Source: Candidatus Latescibacterota bacterium
GTDB lineage: Bacteria > JAAXHH01
DNA length: 47,117 bases
Assembly: GCA_022823465.1 (NCBI GenBank)
Contig: JAJEHX010000037.1
Coordinates: forward strand, 1-47,117
Reading direction: 5' to 3'
The notes beneath the pieces are model-generated. The model ran no database searches. It was given only the letters and a program-made list of their open reading frames with translations, and was not told where the DNA came from. The translations under genes were made by a program, and so were the position numbers. Positions 17,221 to 26,270 of this stretch are shown piece by piece (the first letter of the stretch is position 1; the number at the start of each line of letters is the position of its first letter).

Positions 17221-18063
17221 GTGAAGCTATCGTCGTCACAACTCGAAGCGTATCATCGCGATGGGTACGTCATCGTAGACTGCCCCTTTCCCGCTGAGTT
17301 CACGGATGCCTGCATGCGCGCCGTAGACCATGTGGCGGCCGGTCCCGTATCAAACGATGTAGATACGCGCCGAAACCATTTCCGGCTGACCCCGCAAATC
17401 CCCGGCTCCTACTGGTGCGCGCTTGATCACTCGCTGCCGTTCCTTCGGATCATCCTCCATCCCGGGATCCTCGAAATCGCGCGGCAACTGACCGAAAGCG
17501 ACGACATCTTCCTGCGAAACGGATCGATCAACGAACTGGCGCCGGGCAAATCATTCTGGTGGCATCGCGACAGTGAAATGGTCTATACCGAGTTCATGCA
17601 CTACTTTTCGGGGGCTTCGGTGGAGTACGGCTGCCTCAGGGTCATTCCCGGCAGTCATGAGGGCTCCGTGGAAGCGTTGAAGGCAGAAGCGGAGCGGAGA
17701 CGGCGCGATCAGGGATACCCTGAGGCATACTGGGTGGATGGCCTTGCAGACGTGGCACTGCCCGGCGAAATACCGCTCGAAGTCCGGTCGGACCAACTCA
17801 TCGTTCGCGATTCGCGGATCTTTCACGCGACCGGATTGAACACCTCGAAGGAAGGGCGCCTGATGAGTCACTGGCTATTTCGCGACGGGTCGTGCGACGA
17901 CCACCGGTTTCGATTCGAGGACGTGCTGACTGCAGAACTGATCGAGGCCCTTTCACCTGAGCAGCGGGATTCGTTGTGGCTGGGGAGGGAATTCGAGATT
18001 GCCGAAGCGTACCGGGAAGAACGGGAAAGGGAGCGGGGGAAGGTGATGTGGGGAGTGGTGTAG
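17221..18063 (+). CDS. Phytanoyl-CoA dioxygenase (PhyH) family protein
   Basis: The 280-residue protein is a 2-oxoglutarate/Fe(II)-dependent oxygenase. The iron triad is H115-x-D117 (WWHRDSEM) and H202 (RIFHATGLN), and R213 (EGRLMSHW) would bind the 2-oxoglutarate carboxylate. The N-terminal LEAYHRDGYVIVDCPFP is the usual PhyH opening. Such enzymes hydroxylate varied small molecules; the substrate is not predictable. The start is GTG at 17221 with AGGGAG six bases upstream. It follows the barrel-protein gene closely on the same strand, suggesting co-transcription, and converges on the outer-membrane protein gene. Confidence 0.88.
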   Translation: MKLSSSQLEAYHRDGYVIVDCPFPAEFTDACMRAVDHVAAGPVSNDVDTRRNHFRLTPQIPGSYWCALDHSLPFLRIILHPGILEIARQLTESDDIFLRNGSINELAPGKSFWWHRDSEMVYTEFMHYFSGASVEYGCLRVIPGSHEGSVEALKAEAERRRRDQGYPEAYWVDGLADVALPGEIPLEVRSDQLIVRDSRIFHATGLNTSKEGRLMSHWLFRDGSCDDHRFRFEDVLTAELIEALSPEQRDSLWLGREFEIAEAYREERERERGKVMWGVV

Positions 18064-18170
18064 CAAGCTTGTCAGCCGCCATCTGTTTCGATCACTATTC
18101 GGCAATGGTCGCTTGAACCCCACTTTCGCTCGCGCAGCGAGGTACAATGCAATGCGCCCCTGCCCTCGTT

Positions 18171-19043
18171 TCAGAACGTGTAGCGCAACGACAACAGGAG
18201 TCCGTGGCTGGACAGCTTTGCTCTCGTTTCGGCGAGTTCTAATTCCAGCGGGTCGCGGCGGCCGTCGCGCCAGATCACGCGCCCGGTGTCTACGCCCGTC
18301 GCGACGAATCCCGAATCCGTATAGCGCCAGCCGACATCGAGCGTCATATTTGCCCACAGCGTCGTCGCGAAGCCGGCCGTCATCATCACGGCGAAATCGA
18401 CGTGTCGTCCGCTCGGGACGATGGTGTTCGTATTCGGGAATGTCATGTGCGTATCTTCGATGTCGACGACGTTGAGGCCACCGCCGCTGCCCAGGAAAGG
18501 TCTGAAGGGACCGAAACCGGGCAGGTCCAGGTAGGCAGCCATCATGCCGGATACGGAGGAAAGTTCCGCCGTGACTTCCTGGTCCCCCGTGGTCTGCACG
18601 AAATTGGCGTTGCCCTGATAGGTAAAGCCAGGACGGTATTGAAGGAGGGCTTCAAAGCGGAGCAGGGGTGTCGCGGCGTACCCGATCCCGAGTTCGCCGC
18701 CGGTCATCGTTCCGAAATCTCCCGTCGATCCCAGGGGCGAACCGTCGATGCCCTTGCCGCAGCCGTAGAGGGCGGCCGGGAAGACGCTCAGGCAGTCGTC
18801 GTCTCCGAACCTGGTTTTCGAGGACTGATCGATGTTTACCCCGGCCCGAAGGTAGAATCCATTCCGTTGTTCGGTGAGACCAGATACTGGATGGTCAGTT
18901 TCAATCCGGCCTGACGGATTTCCCCCTGAACCAGAGACCGCAGTCGCCTGTGCGCCCACCTGCTCGATATCCATGGTGACCATGATTAAAGCCAGGGTAA
19001 TGGCGATTCTGATCCCCATGGCGATACAACGGTCGACGGTCAT
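18171..19043 (-). CDS. Outer-membrane beta-barrel protein
   Basis: The 290-residue protein has an N-terminal signal-like segment (IRIAITLALIMVTMDIEQVGAQA, cleavage likely after AQA near residue 33). Alternating hydrophobic/polar strands follow, and the C-terminus LLLSLRYTF ends in Phe, the signal read by the Bam complex. FYLRAGVNIDQSSKTRFGDD, GYAATPLLRFEALLQYRPG and MTLDVGWRYTDSGFV are typical OmpA/OmpW-like barrel hairpins, suggesting about eight strands. Ligand and role are unknown. AGAGG lies upstream of the ATG at 19043. It supports a Gram-negative envelope for the organism. Confidence 0.85.
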   Translation of the reverse strand: MTVDRCIAMGIRIAITLALIMVTMDIEQVGAQATAVSGSGGNPSGRIETDHPVSGLTEQRNGFYLRAGVNIDQSSKTRFGDDDCLSVFPAALYGCGKGIDGSPLGSTGDFGTMTGGELGIGYAATPLLRFEALLQYRPGFTYQGNANFVQTTGDQEVTAELSSVSGMMAAYLDLPGFGPFRPFLGSGGGLNVVDIEDTHMTFPNTNTIVPSGRHVDFAVMMTAGFATTLWANMTLDVGWRYTDSGFVATGVDTGRVIWRDGRRDPLELELAETRAKLSSHGLLLSLRYTF

Positions 19044-19149
19044 GTACCTCTTCCGTTCCGGTGTCCTGTTAGGCCTCGGCGATATTCCGTGAAATCCGGC
19101 GTAATGTAACCGCCCGGTTTGGAGGGAGAATCATCACGATAACGACCCG

Positions 19150-19317
19150 TCAACTGGCGTAGTCATTGTCGGGCCGGAAGAACAAACCGCGCCTCGCATC
19201 TGTCCAGTCGGTGGTTTCCGGAATGTCATCGGTGTTGATGTCGCAGTCCGGCATGTTCGCCAGGTCGCGAATTTCACTCAGCATTTCGGGTGAAAGATCA
19301 GCCGTATCCTTGCTCAT
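19150..19317 (-). CDS. Small ORF resembling the start of a BrnA-type antitoxin
   Basis: About 55 residues, MSKDTADLSPEMLSEIRDLA followed by NTDDIPETTDWTDARRGLFF and a short tail. The D-x-x-DIPE-x-TDW-x-x-A-x-RG-x-F-x-RP pattern matches the start of BrnA (COG3514) antitoxins, which normally continue with a DNA-binding strand and helices (IKxQVTLRLD...). Here the frame stops just after FRP, so the DNA-binding half is missing. No BrnT toxin gene is next to it. The SD is weak. It lies 117 bp downstream of the helicase gene on the same strand. It may be a truncated remnant or an unrelated small protein. Confidence 0.4.
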   Translation of the reverse strand: MSKDTADLSPEMLSEIRDLANMPDCDINTDDIPETTDWTDARRGLFFRPDNDYAS

Positions 19318-19434
19318 AGGCATTCCGCAATGTCTGATTGCGTTACGTGCACCAAAGGACCGTCGGTTTTCACTCGTGATAATAGGAGAGACGTCAATAC
19401 AAATCAAGCACTTAACAACCGACAACGTTGTGAA

Positions 19435-21591
19435 TTACCCCAGGATCTTCTTGAACCGGGTGATGGTCTCCTCGTCCAGGTCTTCGATATGGACTTCGCC
19501 GGATTCGAGATCTTCCAATAGATCATTCAGGTTCGTGTAACGGTTCCCGAGGCGCCTCGATTCATCCGTGGTCATATCCCGATGAATGACGCGCAGGTAC
19601 GCTCGCTGCTCCGGGGTCGGATAGGTGAATCGCAACTCGAAATCATTCGCCTTCAGCGCTTCGTACTCCGATTGCAGTTTCACCATGGCGTCGCCGACGC
19701 CCAGCACGCGGACCCACGCCTTGCTTCGTGTAATCGCCGTGAAGAGCCGGTTGCGGATACTCGCCAGATCACGGCCCGCCGAGTAGCATTCCTGGGCGTT
19801 GACAATGTAGACCATGGCGGCTTCGTTGCCCTTTGCGCGGTGAATCCCGGTGAAGGTCACCAGGTCATCGCCGGGCAGAAAGAACAAATCCGGGTCCGTA
19901 TCCACGCCGGCGAGATGGGAAGGGATACCCAGTCGCATCAGGCGATTGCGCATCGGTCCGACCTGGTCGCGCGTTCTTTGAGGATTGGAGTTGATGACCA
20001 TGATGTCCTCGTGCCGCAGTTCGTCCCCTTCGAGGTTCCCGGCGATTGCCCGCGCCAGCCAGTCGGCCTGCTGCGTTTTGTTTTCGAAGGTGACGAACCT
20101 GATCAGATCGTCGAGATCCGAATGATCTTCCAGGAACCGGGGGCTCGTCTCCGCGGTTCTGTGCAGCGTTACCGGGCAGCCGTCGCGCAATGCGCCGTCA
20201 TGGACCCGATATCCGATTTCTTCCCATAGCCTCGGATGGTCGAACATCTGAACCAGGCCGGTGCCGTCCGCACGGGGCGGCTCGCGGTAAATGCCGAATC
20301 CGAGAGCGTGTGCCGCGACCAGAACGGACTTCGGGTTGCGGTAGCACTTCGACAGGATGATGTCGCGTTGCGGTTCGCGAGGGTCGGTGGCGTGCAGCCG
20401 CACGATGGGCGAACCGTCGGCGTTGCTACCGAAGATCTCCTCCGGCGACGGGAGGGAGCCGCCGGAGAGGCTCTGCAGCTCATCGTACGCGTACACCAGT
20501 CTTCCGGGACGACGGAGCATCGCGTAGCAGAGTCTCAGAAACGAGACCGACAGATCCTGCGCCTCGTCTACGAGCATCGCATCATAGACCGGCTTGGGCT
20601 CGCGCACCTGGCTGAGGGCGCTTTCGCAGACGCCCTCCAGTTCTTCTTCCTGCGGGTATCGGCGTCGCGCCGTTCGGAAATCGAGGTATTCCGCGCCGTG
20701 CAGACGGCAGAACTCGTAATAGATGCCGTCCCGTTCCCCTTCCCCCCGGGCGCCCCAGGCATTCAGGACGCGCAGGTACCTCCAATCGGGGCCTTCGCCG
20801 GTCTGTTCGATGGAGAAATGGGTGATCAGGCGGCGGAAATGTTCTTTTAGCGAACGCGTAAGGAACGTGACTGCGATACGCCAATCGGGGTGCGCCGCGT
20901 GGAGATAGGCCGCCTTCAGCGCCAGTACGATGGTCTTGCCCGACCCCGCCAGACCGCGTATGCGCTGCACGCCTTCGACCGTTTCGATGACGGCCCGGCG
21001 CTGCAGATGGTCCAGCGTCGCGATCGAGCTCTCGAGCCGCGCCAGTTTCGCGCCCCGGGAGTGTTCCTGCGTTACGTGCCTGCCGGGCCCGCTCTTTCGA
21101 ATCGTGGAGATGTTCTCGATCGCCGACAACGTCTTCTGGAACGCGTCAGGGTCGCGGGGATCCTGCCAGGTGAACAGGTCCAGCGCCTGAAGTAGCGAGG
21201 AGGCGTTCGCGAGCGGGTATTCGGGATCTCCGCAAGAAGCCGGGTCGTCGACTGCGGGGGCGAAGGAAACGGTATGAATGGGGACGATGAGATCCCGGCG
21301 GCGCATCAGTTCCCTGTGGGCCTTGAGCCGGGCTTCGAGCCGGTTGGCCGAATCGTCCTGCCGCGCCCCGTAAACCCCCGTATCGCGCCCCTCGATGAGA
21401 TCGAAGACGACGATCCCCCTGTCCGGCGAAACCAGCAGGGCGTCGATCGGGTGCGGCCCCGCGGACGTATTGATGATCGGGTATCCGATGAACAACTGGC
21501 CGGACAGGCTCGACTGTCGAGCCATGATCTCGACCAGGGCGTCGCTCGACACGGGTTTCTGGCTGGTACCCCGAACGATTTCGACGCTCAT
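19435..21591 (-). CDS. NERD-like nuclease fused to UvrD-like SF1 helicase
   Basis: The 718-residue protein begins with a nuclease-related (NERD-like) region (about 25-110; HPIDALLVSPDRGIVVFDLIEG) and continues as an SF1 helicase. Walker A is GLAGSGKT at 213-220. Walker B is LVDEAQDL around 341-347. Later helicase motifs include LSKCYRNPKSVL, VTFTGIHRAKGNEAAMVYIV and RNRLFTAITRSKAWVRVLG. This is the ATP-dependent, UvrD/Rep C-terminal layout. GAAGGAAT precedes the ATG. Stand-alone NERD-helicases are frequent in accessory and defence regions, though a DNA-repair role is equally possible. Neighbours are a BrnA-like stub downstream and a 0.5-kb gene-free gap upstream. Confidence 0.85.
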   Translation of the reverse strand: MSVEIVRGTSQKPVSSDALVEIMARQSSLSGQLFIGYPIINTSAGPHPIDALLVSPDRGIVVFDLIEGRDTGVYGARQDDSANRLEARLKAHRELMRRRDLIVPIHTVSFAPAVDDPASCGDPEYPLANASSLLQALDLFTWQDPRDPDAFQKTLSAIENISTIRKSGPGRHVTQEHSRGAKLARLESSIATLDHLQRRAVIETVEGVQRIRGLAGSGKTIVLALKAAYLHAAHPDWRIAVTFLTRSLKEHFRRLITHFSIEQTGEGPDWRYLRVLNAWGARGEGERDGIYYEFCRLHGAEYLDFRTARRRYPQEEELEGVCESALSQVREPKPVYDAMLVDEAQDLSVSFLRLCYAMLRRPGRLVYAYDELQSLSGGSLPSPEEIFGSNADGSPIVRLHATDPREPQRDIILSKCYRNPKSVLVAAHALGFGIYREPPRADGTGLVQMFDHPRLWEEIGYRVHDGALRDGCPVTLHRTAETSPRFLEDHSDLDDLIRFVTFENKTQQADWLARAIAGNLEGDELRHEDIMVINSNPQRTRDQVGPMRNRLMRLGIPSHLAGVDTDPDLFFLPGDDLVTFTGIHRAKGNEAAMVYIVNAQECYSAGRDLASIRNRLFTAITRSKAWVRVLGVGDAMVKLQSEYEALKANDFELRFTYPTPEQRAYLRVIHRDMTTDESRRLGNRYTNLNDLLEDLESGEVHIEDLDEETITRFKKILG

Positions 21592-22090
21592 GGCGATTCC
21601 TTCCGATTTATCAACATCTTGGCTGCTCCGTGGGTGAGGCGTTTCCTCGCGACCCGAGCGCGGTACGAATTGTACCGCCGGGAATCACGATGCGCCGGGA
21701 AACGCAATATGACGAAATACACGCGCGGCAGAGACCGTTACCGAACGGACGGTGACCTTACGGCAGCGTGCTGAAGAACGGTGATTTGATTAGTTAGTCG
21801 GAGGAATCGTGTAGAACTCGTAGAAAATTGTGTTCTGGTGGGGAAAATGTCAGAGGGGAGTGATCTGTAGCGGAGAACTATAGGGTAGAACGGCGGGGAT
21901 TTGTGGCGGTCTTACGCAGCGGGGATAGTCAAAGGTGGGTTGACCTTAGCCAGTTGCAAGACACTTGGTACAGACACCAGAAAATGTCATATTGACACTG
22001 AACTTGAACAGGTGAATCGGGACGGAAAGAATCCGCCCCATATCTCTGCATAGACCAGTTAAGCTCTGTATTCCATCAAGCTCGAAATCC
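21592..22090. other. Gene-free 499-bp interval
   Basis: This is the longest stretch without a supported gene. It is visibly less GC-rich than its flanks, mainly at 21780-22080, and lacks an ORF with recognisable similarity. It should hold the promoter of the helicase gene (minus strand; TACAAT is present at the complement of about 21668-21673, but no convincing -35). No hairpin with a T-run, no tRNA shape and no tandem repeat was seen. It could contain decayed sequence. Confidence 0.5.
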
Positions 22091-23167
22091 TCACCCACCC
22101 ACCTTCGCCTCAAACGCCGCAATCTCCTCCGCGCCTTCCAACACACCAATCTCAAGGTGAAAGTCGCGCACCTCATCGGGCTCGATGTGCTGCAGGTAGC
22201 CGTTCTTGCGGTTCCAGGCACGCCCGAGCATGCTGACGTTGCCGGGTTCGATGCCGGTGACGTAGGTGCCCCGGTGGAAGTGCTGCCAGTGGGTGACGAT
22301 GGGGATTTCCGCCTTGGGGAAAGACCAGTACAGGCCGAGGCCTAGGCGATCGTTGATCAGGCCGACACGGCACTGGCCGCTGGCATCGGCGCGAGGATGG
22401 AGGATGTAGACGTCATCGTGCGCTTCGTCCCCGGGTGCAGTGACCGTAGCATAGGTTTCGGGGCCGACTTCCCGGTCTTCGAGCCATTCGGTCGTCTTCT
22501 CGCTGTCGATGACCACGCGGGTGCCCTCGTCGAGGACGGGGAACCCCGGGTTGCAGTGATAGACGAACATCAGGGGCGAACGGTCGACCGATTGGTTGTG
22601 TATACGGTCGTGGATATGCAGCGATTTCTCGCCCAGGACGGTCGAGATTTCCCGGGTGAGTTCCAGGTTGGTGCCGAAGACGACGGCTTCCCTGACCTTC
22701 CCCCGCACCTTGACGATGTAGTCGTCACCGTCCCACTGGCCGTCGGTATGGACCTGCCGGGCGGGAAGGAAGGAAAGGCGGCCGTGGAGACCTAGTTCTT
22801 CGTTTTCCTCTTCCGGATCGGTCTCCGGATGCCCCGTGAAGGTCATCCCGCAGCTCAGTACCAGGCCGCCGTAGAACCCGCGCATCCAGCCGTATCCCTG
22901 CGGTTCGTAGAAGGACGGTCCCACGTCGCCGGTGTTCCCGCGAAAGCAGAGCGACATGCCCTTGTAGTGGGCCGAGGCTACGTCCAGTGCCCGTCCCGGC
23001 AGCAGGGAGAAGCACAGTCCCGAGGCGTTGAATACCTCGATGAGATCGGCCCCCCGGTCGCTGCCCTCTCGCAGTTCGCCGTACCGGGCGTGGGCGACCT
23101 GGCTCATGTCCCCAATGCGATCAAGCAGTTCTCTCCGGGTATAGTCTCTTCCAAATAGACGCGCCAT
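22091..23167 (-). CDS. DUF4432 family protein, aldose-1-epimerase-like
   Basis: The 358-residue protein matches the DUF4432 pattern of galactose-mutarotase-like beta-sandwich proteins: GLCFSLLPGRALDVASAHYKG, YGWMRGFYGGLVLSCGMTFTG, HGRLSFLPA, LHIHDRIHNQS, FVYHCNPGFPVLDEG, and a late YVTGIEPGNVSMLGR. These proteins are thought to act on sugars or sugar acids; the reaction is not established. The start is the ATG at 23167, because GGGAG is seven bases before it; the GTG at 23173 would sit too near the SD. It follows glnS by 26 bp on the same strand, so the two may be co-transcribed. Confidence 0.88.
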   Translation of the reverse strand: MARLFGRDYTRRELLDRIGDMSQVAHARYGELREGSDRGADLIEVFNASGLCFSLLPGRALDVASAHYKGMSLCFRGNTGDVGPSFYEPQGYGWMRGFYGGLVLSCGMTFTGHPETDPEEENEELGLHGRLSFLPARQVHTDGQWDGDDYIVKVRGKVREAVVFGTNLELTREISTVLGEKSLHIHDRIHNQSVDRSPLMFVYHCNPGFPVLDEGTRVVIDSEKTTEWLEDREVGPETYATVTAPGDEAHDDVYILHPRADASGQCRVGLINDRLGLGLYWSFPKAEIPIVTHWQHFHRGTYVTGIEPGNVSMLGRAWNRKNGYLQHIEPDEVRDFHLEIGVLEGAEEIAAFEAKVGG

Positions 23168-23181
23168 ATTCACACTCTCCC

Positions 23182-23199
23182 AGTTTACTTGATTTACTT
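23182..23199. repeat. 9-bp tandem duplication across the glnS stop codon
   Basis: On the minus strand AAGTAAATC is followed by AAGTAAACT. The first copy holds the terminal Lys codon and TAA of glnS; the second provides another in-frame TAA. Confidence 0.7.
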
Positions 23200-24933
23200 G
23201 CGCTGGATCTTCGCCCAGGTATCGCGCAGGGCAATGGTCCGATTGAACACGGGTCCGGTTTGGGTGGCCTCTGGAATGGCCCGGTCAGACTCTGGCGTGG
23301 CCCCGTCATCCGCGGGGCCGTCAGGCTTCGAATCGACGGCGTCGACGCAAAAATAACCCAGCCGCTCGAACTGGTAGTTCACGCCGGGGACGGCTTCGGC
23401 CAGTCCGGGTTCGACCTTGCAGTCCGCGACGGTCTTGAGCGAATCCGGATTCAGCAGCGACCGGTCATCGTCCGTTTCGCCCGGACGAGGTTCCGGGTCG
23501 CTGAAGAGCCGGTCGTACAGGCGCACGGTGGCGTTCAGGGCGTGCGCGGCCGACACCCAGTGGATGGTGCCCCGTACCTTTCTGCCGTCCGGCGTGGTGC
23601 CGCCCCGGGATTCCGGATCGTAGGTGCAGTGCAACTCGACTACCCGTCCCTCGTCATCCTTGATCACGTCCGTACAGGTGATGTAATAGCCGTAGCGCAG
23701 GCGGACTTCGCGACCCGGCGCCAGCCGGAAGAACTTCCGCGGCGGATCCTCCATGAAATCGTTCCGCTCAATGTAAATCTCCCGGGAAAAAGGTACCTGC
23801 CGCGTCCCCATGCCCTCGTCCTCGGGATTGTTCACGGCCTCCATCTGGTCGGTGCGGTCGGCGGGGTAATTCGTAATCACCACCTTCAACGGGTCCAGCA
23901 CGCCCATGACCCGGGGCGCCCGCTTGTTCAGGTCTTCCCGGATGATGAAATCCGACAGAGCCATGTCGATGAGGTTGTGGTTCTTGGCCACGCCGACGCG
24001 GTCGCAGAGCGTCCGTATGGCCTCGGGCGTGTATCCACGGCGCCGCAGGCCGGACAGCGTGGGCATCCGGGGATCATCCCACCCGGATAGTACACCGTCT
24101 TCGATGAGGGGTCGGTAAAAACGCTTCGACAACACGGTATGGGCTAGGACGAGCGGGGCGAATTCAATCTGCTGCGGATGGTAGGCGTCCAGCCGGTCCA
24201 GGATCCAGTCATAGAGCGGCCGGTTGTTCTCAAATTCCAGCGTGCAGAGCGAATGGGTGATGCCCTCGATGGAGTCCGACAGGCAGTGGGTGAAATCGTA
24301 CATGGGGTACACCCGCCAGTTGTCTCCCGTGCGGTAATGATGGGCGTGCCGGATCCGGTACAGCACGGGATCGCGCATCGTCAGGTTGGGATGGGCCATG
24401 TCGATCCGGGCCCGCAGCACGTGGGCGCCGTCCGGAAACTCCCCGGCCTGCATGCGCTCGAACAGGTCCCGGTTCTCCGCGGCCGCCCGGTCGCGGTACG
24501 GACTGTTGCGGCCAGGTTCCGTGGGCGTGCCCCGATGATCCCGCATTTCTTCCCAGGTCAGGCTATCTACGTAGGCGTCGCCCTGGTCCACGAGCTGCAG
24601 TGCGTAGGCGTACAGCTGATCGAAGTAATCAGAGGCGAAGTACAGCCGGTCTTCCCAGTCGAATCCCAGCCACTGGATGTCCCGCTTGATCCCCTCCACG
24701 AAGTCCACGTTCTCGGTCTCCGGATTCGAGTCGTCGAACCGGAGGTTGCACAGGCCCCCATACTCTTCCGCCACGCCGAAATTCAGGCAGATCGACTTGG
24801 CGTGACCGATGTGGAGGTAGCCGTTCGGCTCCGGAGGGAAACGGGTCATCACCTTGCCACCGAACTTGCCGCTTTCCATGTCCGCGTCGATGATTTCGCG
24901 TATGAAGTCCCTATACTGTTTTTCTTCACTCAT
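23194..24933 (-). CDS. glnS: Glutamine-tRNA ligase
   Basis: The 579-residue class I synthetase charges tRNA(Gln) directly. The HIGH motif lies in [20 protein letters not shown] and the KMSKS-type motif is [18 protein letters not shown]-like ([15 protein letters not shown]), [20 protein letters not shown] in pieces and [16 protein letters not shown] are GlnRS hallmarks. It is slightly longer than E. coli GlnRS because of an acidic, Pro-rich insertion near the C-terminus ([19 protein letters not shown]), just before [12 protein letters not shown]; this insertion contains a 21-bp tandem duplication. AGGAAG lies upstream of the ATG. Having glnS means this lineage need not use GatCAB for Gln-tRNA. 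Confidence 0.96.
   Translation of the reverse strand: MSEEKQYRDFIREIIDADMESGKFGGKVMTRFPPEPNGYLHIGHAKSICLNFGVAEEYGGLCNLRFDDSNPETENVDFVEGIKRDIQWLGFDWEDRLYFASDYFDQLYAYALQLVDQGDAYVDSLTWEEMRDHRGTPTEPGRNSPYRDRAAAENRDLFERMQAGEFPDGAHVLRARIDMAHPNLTMRDPVLYRIRHAHHYRTGDNWRVYPMYDFTHCLSDSIEGITHSLCTLEFENNRPLYDWILDRLDAYHPQQIEFAPLVLAHTVLSKRFYRPLIEDGVLSGWDDPRMPTLSGLRRRGYTPEAIRTLCDRVGVAKNHNLIDMALSDFIIREDLNKRAPRVMGVLDPLKVVITNYPADRTDQMEAVNNPEDEGMGTRQVPFSREIYIERNDFMEDPPRKFFRLAPGREVRLRYGYYITCTDVIKDDEGRVVELHCTYDPESRGGTTPDGRKVRGTIHWVSAAHALNATVRLYDRLFSDPEPRPGETDDDRSLLNPDSLKTVADCKVEPGLAEAVPGVNYQFERLGYFCVDAVDSKPDGPADDGATPESDRAIPEATQTGPVFNRTIALRDTWAKIQRK
23269..23310. repeat. In-frame 21-bp imperfect duplication in the glnS C-terminal insertion
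   Basis: 23269-23289 and 23290-23310 encode (minus strand) DDGATPE then SDRAIPE. The length is a multiple of three and it falls in a non-conserved linker absent from typical GlnRS. Confidence 0.7.
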
Positions 24934-25028
24934 AACTTCCTGATCCTGTTAACGTTGGAGCGGATTCAAGACCGTGTAATATAGGGCTGGAAACGCCACG
25001 ACGCAAACGAAGTCTAATGTCAGTCCAA

Positions 25029-25082
25029 CTTTAATATAGCGGTAAAACCCGTCCATATTAAACACAGCCTTTAATATAGCGG
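25029..25082. repeat. TTTAATATAGCGG direct repeats with an inverted partner
   Basis: CTTTAATATAGCGG occurs at 25029-25042 and again at 25069-25082, 40 bp apart. Between them ATATTAAA (25055-25062) is the reverse complement of the TTTAATAT core. A looser TAATATAGGG lies at about 24977. The cluster sits in the 172-bp gap between the ATPase gene stop and the glnS start. It could be a binding-site cluster or the glnS promoter region; AT-rich composition stands out against the flanks. Confidence 0.55.
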
Positions 25083-25105
25083 GTGGGACTGTTCGGATTG
25101 GTTGG

Positions 25106-26257
25106 TCAGAACCCGTCAGTGCACGCATGTCCAAGCCCGACAGCTTCCACGCGCTCGTGAACGAGAAACCTCGCTTCGCCGGGGTACACGACGACGAGCC
25201 GGTCGAGTTTCAGGTCGGTCAACGCCGTGTGCATGGAACGCGTCAGCGATGGCGTACTGGATCGCTTGAACTCGAATCCGGTTCTTCGGCCGCCTTCCAT
25301 GATCAGGAGGTCAAGTTCCGACCCGCGATGCGTAGCCCAGTAGTAACAGTCTTCCCATGCAGTGCCGGTGATCCGGACCACCTCCTGCATGGCGAAGCCC
25401 TCCCATGACGCGCCGGATTTCGGATGCCCCATGAGATCTACCTCGTCTTTCACACCCAACAGTGCGTGCAGCAGCCCGGTATCCGAAAGATAAACCTTGG
25501 GCGCCTTGACCTGCCGTTTCTTCAGATTCTCGTACCAGGGCTGCATTCTGCGCGCTACCAACGCGCCGACGAGCGTGTCGAAATACGTATTCACTGTCGG
25601 CGCCGTGACACCAAGTGCGCGGCCGAGTTCCGCACCGTTCCAGTGATTTCCGTGGTAGTGGGCAAGCATGGTCCAGAATCGACGCATGGAAGCGGCAGGA
25701 ACAGACACCCCGAGTTGAGGCAGGTCCCTTTCCAGGAACGATCGAATGAACGCAGTCCGCCAGGTAAGGCTGTCCTCATCGTTTCCGGCGAGGAACGAAG
25801 GAGGAAACCCGCCGCGTAACCAGAGCCGGTCTGTTTCGTCGGCACCCGTTTCGTTCACCCGCAGAGGCGGAAGTTCATAATATGCGATCCTACCGGCGAG
25901 CGATTCCGAAGATTGTCGTAGAAGGGCGGGTCCCGCACTGCCCAGGACCAGAAATCGGGCCGGTATGCCGGGGCGGTCCGCGAGCACGCGCAGCAGACGG
26001 AAAAGTCCTTCATTGCGCTGAACCTCGTCAATGACAACCAGCCCACGGAGTGGTTCCAGCGCAAGCTTGGGATCGGACAGCCGGGTCTCGTCCGTCGGAT
26101 CCTCGAGATCGAAAAAGGTGACGGAACGCGTTTCGGCTTTGATCAATTGCCGTGCCAGCGTAGTCTTGCCGACCTGCCGTGCTCCGATGAGACAGACCAC
26201 GGGAAACTGGTTCAGCAGTTTGCCAATTGCGGTGAGATGTTGCGTACGAGGGATCAT
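25106..26257 (-). CDS. AAA_14 / DUF4143 ATP-binding protein
   Basis: The 383-residue protein has Walker A GARQVGKT (25-32), Walker B GLVVIDEVQR (72-81) and the arginine-rich sensor area of AAA_14. The C-terminal DUF4143 half contains a helix-turn-helix-like ALGVTAPTVNTYFDTLVGA and a PD-(D/E)xK-like signature, ELDLLIMEGGRRTGFEFKRS (E-x-D...E-x-K). This common prokaryotic family has unknown function; links to toxins, defence and DNA transactions have been proposed. The ATG at 26257 is preferred to TTG at 26266; neither has a clear SD. A 10-bp dyad lies just upstream. Neighbours (methyltransferase, glnS) give no functional clue. Confidence 0.88.
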   Translation of the reverse strand: MIPRTQHLTAIGKLLNQFPVVCLIGARQVGKTTLARQLIKAETRSVTFFDLEDPTDETRLSDPKLALEPLRGLVVIDEVQRNEGLFRLLRVLADRPGIPARFLVLGSAGPALLRQSSESLAGRIAYYELPPLRVNETGADETDRLWLRGGFPPSFLAGNDEDSLTWRTAFIRSFLERDLPQLGVSVPAASMRRFWTMLAHYHGNHWNGAELGRALGVTAPTVNTYFDTLVGALVARRMQPWYENLKKRQVKAPKVYLSDTGLLHALLGVKDEVDLMGHPKSGASWEGFAMQEVVRITGTAWEDCYYWATHRGSELDLLIMEGGRRTGFEFKRSSTPSLTRSMHTALTDLKLDRLVVVYPGEARFLVHERVEAVGLGHACTDGF

Positions 26258-26270
26258 ACCGTACAATATA

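Noticed and set aside
21946-22221. 91-codon frame at the gap edge
   Set aside because: It overlaps the DUF4432 gene in another frame and has no SD or motif.
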